Below are positions 58,535 through 64,000 of a DNA stretch of 64,000 nt, piece by piece. Both the position numbers and the translations under genes were made by a program. Source of the stretch: Nageia nagi (lineage: Eukaryota > Pinophyta); NCBI GenBank assembly GCA_050084985.1, contig JBITNC010000001.1, positions 145,142,001-145,206,000 on the forward strand, written 5' to 3'. How positions within the stretch are numbered: position 1 is the first letter of the stretch; every line of letters starts with the position of its first letter. Below the pieces are notes generated by a model that saw nothing but the letters and a program-made list of their open reading frames with translations, was not told the origin of the DNA and searched no databases.

Positions 58535-61399
58535 TCCTTGGAAGCTCCTCCTCACATCCTTGGTGTGGAAGCTTTTCTTATTGGTGTTAAGGCTCTTCTT
58601 CTACATCTTGGTGATCTTTATTTTCCATCTTACATTCCCTTGTTGAGGTAAAACCAAGAGAAGGTATAAATTTCCTCCTTGTTGATCATCTTTTTTGTGA
58701 TTATCACATTATTATACTAACATATTATTTGCTATGTGTTAGTTCTTTTTAAGTAAAATATGGTCAAAATAGCATTAAAATGCAATTTGTTTTCTCTAAC
58801 CTCTTGTATTGGTTACATGTTATTGCTATTTTTCTACTAAAGCAATTTGTGGTTACTTTTATTTTATATAGTAATAATATGTTATTTTTTATGCAATTTT
58901 TTGAAATATGCAAAGATTGTGTAAAAATGTTAGAATAAAAATTACATTTTAGGCTAATAGTTTTTTAAGAGAAGAGATGGAATTTTTTGTTTAGTATTCT
59001 TTTTAAAATATTCTGAAATATATTAAAAAAAAACTTATATATTTAATATTGGGTGACCTTTTTTTATGTTTTAAAAAAATAAAAAATAAAAGGTGACCAT
59101 GCTGTCGTAGCTTGTTGCACTTGGTGGCCTACCATCATGGCCCATCGAACTTGGTGACTCTACCACTTGGAGACCTACCATTGTGGCCTGTCACACCTAG
59201 TGGCCTACCACTATAGCACTATCGCTTAGCAGCCCTACCATCGTGAGCTACCACCTGAGGGACCACCACTACTACCCCCCCTCCTTAGCTATCGCCTACT
59301 ACCTCTGCCACACTAACCCCTCCTATTATGGCCTACCGCTACCTCACTCTATAACCTTAGCCTGTAGATTTTGATGCCCTACCTAGGGATCCCTCCTACT
59401 GTCACCTCCTTGCAACCTTAGCCTGCAGGTTCCAATGCCCCCCACAGCTCCCTCCTCCCACCATGTTGCTCCTTTGCATGGCTTCCAAGCACTACCCACC
59501 ATGGCCTCCCTCATGGCCTCTTGCATGACCTCTAAGCGCCACCCACCATGCAACCTCCTACCTACAGCCACTCTCCACCACATCTACCTCCTAGCCACCT
59601 TCCCCTCATGGCCCCTCCTTTCTTCTCTGTGCGTGGCCCTATTTTTTGGTTGATTCTTATCCAATTTTTTACTGATCTTTTTATTCACCCTAGTTAATTT
59701 CTTAGGTAAAAAAAATCCTTTTTTTTCTTCTTTCTTGCAAGCAATTGCAATGTAATTAATTTGGTCATAAGATTTCATATGCTATCTCTTTTCTCCATGC
59801 TTGGTAAAACTTGTTTTTATCTTTTTTCCTCCATTTCTCTTTAATACACTCTAACTTGGAGTAAAATTCTAACTCAAATGCAATTATTTTAACTTATCTA
59901 CTTGGAGAAAATCATTACTAAAGCTTAGCATATTTTTTAAAGCATTTATTATAATCAATACTTAAAAGTTTTACTAAGTAAAGTAGATATTATTTTATAC
60001 TTAGAAATTTTTTTTTAAAAAAAGCATGCAAATTTTTTGGGATAAGTTAATCTGCTATAGGATAAATGTTTAAGTCAAAGAAAGAGGGAGTTTATTTTTT
60101 TTCTCTTTACTTAAATATTTATCTAGATTGCATGTTAAAAGTGAAAAAACTCCTCATGCAAATAATGCATACTTTTTTTAATTTAATGTTGAGTAATTTT
60201 TTAAATGCATGCTTAATACTTATTTGTTAATAAATGCATGCTTAACTTTTAAGTTAAATGCATGCTTAGTACTTAATTTTTGATGCATGCTTACTTAAAT
60301 TTTTAAAGCTATGTGAATAATGCATTTTTTTTAATGCTTAAAAGTTTTTTTTTTTTTTTGCATGCTAAAAGAATTAAATTTTTAAGTTTATGCTTAGAAC
60401 TTAAAAATTTTAAGTTAAAATAATAATGCATGCTTAATACTTAAGTTGGAATAATGTATGTTTATTACTTAAGTTATGATGCTTTTTACTTATGAGAATA
60501 TTGCATGGTATATTTGATAGGATATCTTCAAGTTATACATGTTTATGTTTAAGTATTTATTCCTTATGCAAAGTTAATAAATAAACTTGTCCAAAAATAG
60601 TAATGATATAAAAATGTCCTTTAGGGGTTGGTAAACAAAATCCATTGGACACTTAGGTTTCAAATTGAATGGATGATATTTTATTTATGTTCCTTACTTC
60701 ATATTTCATTTTTTGCTTATGCAAAAAAAAAATGCAAACATTGATATGAGAAACCTCCTAAAATGAACATATATGTATATATATTCTGCAACATGACTTG
60801 TTTAGGGAACCATGAGGTGAAGACAGGCAGACTGGAGCCTTTAAGTCCGACGATCCAAGTGATGAAAAGTTTGTACTTCTTAATTACCCCTAATTCCTCT
60901 ATTGGTTTGGACATAATTTTATTAGGTGGATAGGCATGTGTGTAGTGATACCACATGTTCGCATGTCCATTCAAGGATTATCCTAATAACTTAGGAGGAC
61001 AACTTAAAACCTAATCAAGATTAATAATTTGGTCGATCCAATAAATATTAGATCTTTGAAAAATAGCTAGTACTTCTCCTTATGAGAGTATATTATTGCC
61101 AAGAGGAACTGGTTGAGGATTGGTAGTACTTGGGCTCCTCTTGTGTGGGCATCCAAGTGAAGGCTTAATTTTAGATAAAAAAATAAGCCTCAATAATGTC
61201 ACTCTACATCTATGGTTCTTGAGATGAGAAATGTATTTAGGTACATGGGTTATTATTTGAATTGTAAAACATTTGTACTTATGAATCAAATCAAGTATGT
61301 ATTTAGTATTAAATGAAACATGTATTATTTACTTGGTCAAAATTTAATATTTTATATATCAAAAACACATGCTTATTATTTCACATTTTTATATAGCAA
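58535..61399 (+). other. Long leader of Copia copy 3
   Basis: Contains a C-rich island at about 59095-59640 (repeated CTACCA/GTGGCCTACC words), a degenerate GCATGC repeat block at about 60160-60500 (AAATGCATGCTTAGTACTTA) and the conserved pre-gag block from 60610. The island's open frames are low-complexity and on both strands, so no gene is called. Confidence 0.6.
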
Positions 61400-62310
61400 A
61401 TGGGAGAATTCTTTTTACCCAAACACATACTTGATGGTTACAACTATGGAATTTGATAACCTTAGATAAGATTTGAATTGCAAGCAAGGAAGCTATGGCA
61501 AATAGTGAATGAGAATCTTGTACCTCCTACAGATTAGAAGGCACTAAAAGGTTACAATATAAAGAATGAGTTGGCAACCTCCATGATTTATCACGTAGTT
61601 TTAGATGATGTGCTCCTGATGATATCCTCTTCAACCTCAACAAAGGAAGAATGGGATAAGTTAAAGTAAATCTACCTTGATTCAAATTTTTTAAAAAGGT
61701 TTACCATTCTTCAAAAGTTACTTCAATCTCGTCAAGGAGAAGATAAAAATATGGCTATCTACTTGAATAAAATCATTGACCTAAGAACTTAACTTATTGC
61801 TTGTGGGTGTAATTAGATCAATGATGAGTTCATGGTATTCATCATTCTTCAAAGCCTCTCTTCAAAGTTTTAAAACTTTGTAATAGTTATAGAAATAAGG
61901 TTTGATGATGAAAAAGTCATCTCCCTTGAGCACCTTTCAAGGCACCTATTGAAGCATGAGAAAATCTTTAACAATAAAGGGTTGATTTCTTCTCATAAGG
62001 ATAATAATGTTGCTCTTAGAGTAATCAAAAATCCTTTAAAAAGGAAGTTTAACCTTCAAAATAAATCTTATCCTTCTTTCTTCAAAAGGTTTGAGAAAAA
62101 AGGTAATGGCTATAATAGCAACAAGAATAACAAAAACCATAGCAATAGGAATAATGATAACAACAACCACTTTAAGCAAAGAGATGAAAAAGATAAAGCA
62201 AACAATCCATATCCTAAAGAAAAATTTGATGGTATTTATAACTATTATGGCATTCAAAGTCACAAAGAAGTTAATTACTACAAAAACAAAAGAGAAAAAG
62301 AATAAAGTTA
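61400..62310 (+). pseudogene. Copia gag, copy 3 (broken)
   Basis: Starts MGESFYP-like text equivalent to copy 2's MEESFLPKHI. The gag core and the Lys/Asn-rich tail (61949-62305) are present. The zinc knuckle reads NYYGIQSHKEVNYY, so all three Cys ligands are lost. Stops occur from the first 50 codons on. Confidence 0.85.
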
Positions 62311-62399
62311 ATGAAAATGTAAAGAACTACAAAGGAAAGAAGAATACTCATGTTAGTTTTGCTACGATACTCTACTCCATATCTTTCATTTTTTCATCT

Positions 62400-64000
62400 A
62401 AATAGATTGTTAACTCTGGTTGCACTAATCACCTATGCTTTGAAAATAAAAAGTTTAAGAACTTTCACAAGTATAATAAGGATGCAGTTGTGATAGGTGA
62501 TAACCCTACCCTTGAAATCTAAGGAATTGGGAGTGTGCTAATTCACGAAAAAATTCTTGAAAATGTTCTCTATGTTCCTAAGTTAAGGATGAACCTTCTC
62601 TTTGTGATTCAAGTTACTAGAAAAGGGTACTCTTTTGAGTTTGACTCTCAAATCTAGTGCATTAAAAAAGGACTTACCACTTTGGTTAAAGGATTTGTGT
62701 AAGATAACCTCTACATTATGTATCAAATTCTATCAAAGATATGTTTTGCTTCTAGTGTGTGTTCTAAAGGCAATATTTGGTACCATCGTTTAGGGCACCT
62801 TAACTACAAGAGTATTCAAGTCATAAAAAATTAAGAACTTATGGAAGGTTTGCCTTCAATTTCTCCTTTGGTTGGTCTATGCGAGAAGTGCATTCTTTGC
62901 AAGATGCATAGATAAAAGTTTGAAAAAGATAATGCAACAAGAGCATCTCAACTTCTTCAACTTGTGCATTCAGATTTGATGGGTCCATTTTAGACTAAGT
63001 CACTTGAAGGAGCATCTTACATCTTGACCTTTATTGATGAATTTAGTAGGATGACCTTTAGATATCTACTTGAGCACAAGGATCAAACCTTTAAGAGTTT
63101 TAAAGTTTTTAAGGCCTTTATTGAGAATTAAACTAACCTTAAAATCAAGATGTTGAGATCAGATAGTGGAAGAGAATATAATAGTAATGAGTTTAATGAC
63201 TATTATGCTAAGTATAGAATCAAGAGGTAGTTTACAATTCCTTACACTCCTCAATAGAATGGTGTTATCGAAAAGAAAAATAGAATAATTATAAAGATGG
63301 CTAGATGCATGTTGGGTAATCTTATTAAATTCTTGTGGGGTGAAATTATGAGCACTACTATTTACACCTTGAATAGGTGTTCCACAAAAGTCGTTCAAAG
63401 TAAGATTCCTTTTAAGGCATGGTTAGGGAGAAAACCTAACATTTCTCACCCTAGGGTTTGAAGCATTCTCTTACATTATTTCTAAAAAAAGGAAGAAATT
63501 AGATAAAAGAGCTAAAAAATGCATCTTTATGGGTTATGATAGTCAACATAGAGGTTATAGGTTCTACTCTCCAACCTATAAAGTAGTGTTCATTTCTAGG
63601 GATGTAAAGTTCAATGAACTTCTTGAACAATTTGCTTCTAATAAGGATGTTAATGATTGAAAGGACTCTTCAGTTGCTCCTAGCTAGTTGGATATTGATG
63701 TTGACAAGTCACCTTAGGAATAAAATTCTTCAACACAAAGGGTAATAAGGAGCATGACCTTGAACAAATCTTTAATTACCAAGATTGACAACAACCATGA
63801 GCCCTCAACATTCAAAGAAGCTTATAAGCACAAGTGTTGGATGGAAGCCATTAAAGTGGAGTATGAGGTGCTTATGAAAATAAAACTTGGGATTTAATTT
63901 TTTATCCTAATGATAAGAATGTAATTAGCAATAAGTGGATCTACAAGGTTAAGTTCAATTCAGTTGAAGATATTGAGAAATACAAGGTAAGGTTAGTAGC
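62400..64000 (+). pseudogene. Copia pol, copy 3: protease, integrase, RT start (broken, truncated)
   Basis: Protease reads IVNSGCTNHLCFEN: the catalytic Asp is now Asn (codon AAC at about 62412). Integrase keeps YHRLGHLNYKSIQV, CEKCILCKMHR, VHSDLMGPF, FIDEFSRMTF, and the Glu in VIEKKNRII, with stops among them (for example in the TPQ-NGV segment). The stretch 63425-63650 corresponds to the integrase C-terminal part. RT begins at about 63830 (WMEAIKVEYE, NKWIYKVKFN) and runs to the window end. Confidence 0.9.

Larger units (their letters stand above)
58023..64000 (+). mobile_element. Ty1/Copia LTR retrotransposon copy 3, cut by window edge
   Basis: Same family as copies 1 and 2: LTR 58023-58520, primer site 58523-58534, leader to 61399, gag from 61400, then protease, integrase and the start of RT, where the window ends. 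Coding parts have stops and shifts. The 3' LTR lies beyond the window. Confidence 0.93.

Overview
The window is AT-rich nuclear DNA of a seed plant, most likely a conifer or another gymnosperm. This is an inference from three things: dense old retrotransposons, an expanded pentatricopeptide-repeat (PPR) family present as scattered fragments, and slowly decaying multi-exon transposon genes. Only two host-type genes look largely whole: a 2-oxoglutarate/Fe(II) dioxygenase (20579-21959, +, one frame break) and a C2-domain protein (47437-48096, -, open). A UPF0114-family membrane-protein pseudogene (18490-19155, -) lies between PPR pseudogenes.

Layout. 1-4318: the 5' part of a Ty1/Copia element on the minus strand (LTR 3827-4318). 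4324-16050: three nested transposons. An L1-like LINE (+) is interrupted at 7329 by an LTR retroelement with no recognisable coding capacity (7329-15379, -), which is itself interrupted by a 4.3-kb hAT DNA transposon (10623-14936) with terminal inverted repeats, an 8-bp target duplication and a near-complete transposase gene. 16447-16724: a tRNA-derived SINE candidate. 16984-19955: PPR and UPF0114 pseudogenes. 20579-21959: the dioxygenase. 22860-24500: Copia gag and LINE relics. 26332-32620: a convergent pair of decayed multi-exon genes, one carrying conserved DF-EN, D-C--QFKN and HGKGEHDG blocks like those of a transposase-like family known to me from animal and plant genomes, the other proline-rich and unrecognised. 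34689-43788: a complete Copia element of the same family as the first, with 498-bp LTRs, TSD TTTCT, primer-binding site and polypurine tract, but stop-riddled gag-pol. 47437-48096: the C2 gene. 49630-52350: a Copia 3' end next to a minus-strand LINE. 53085-58022: PPR-derived duplicated fragments, a CACTA fragment and a solitary LTR. 58023-64000: a third Copia copy running off the window.

The five LTRs belong to one family that dominates the window. The host genes are isolated and form no pathway. The most unusual items are the convergent gene pair at 26.3-32.6 kb, the three-level nest, the unusually long Copia leaders with GCATGC-centred degenerate repeats, and the UPF0114 pseudogene. All reading was by eye: exon edges in decayed genes are approximate and family names rest on motif recognition.
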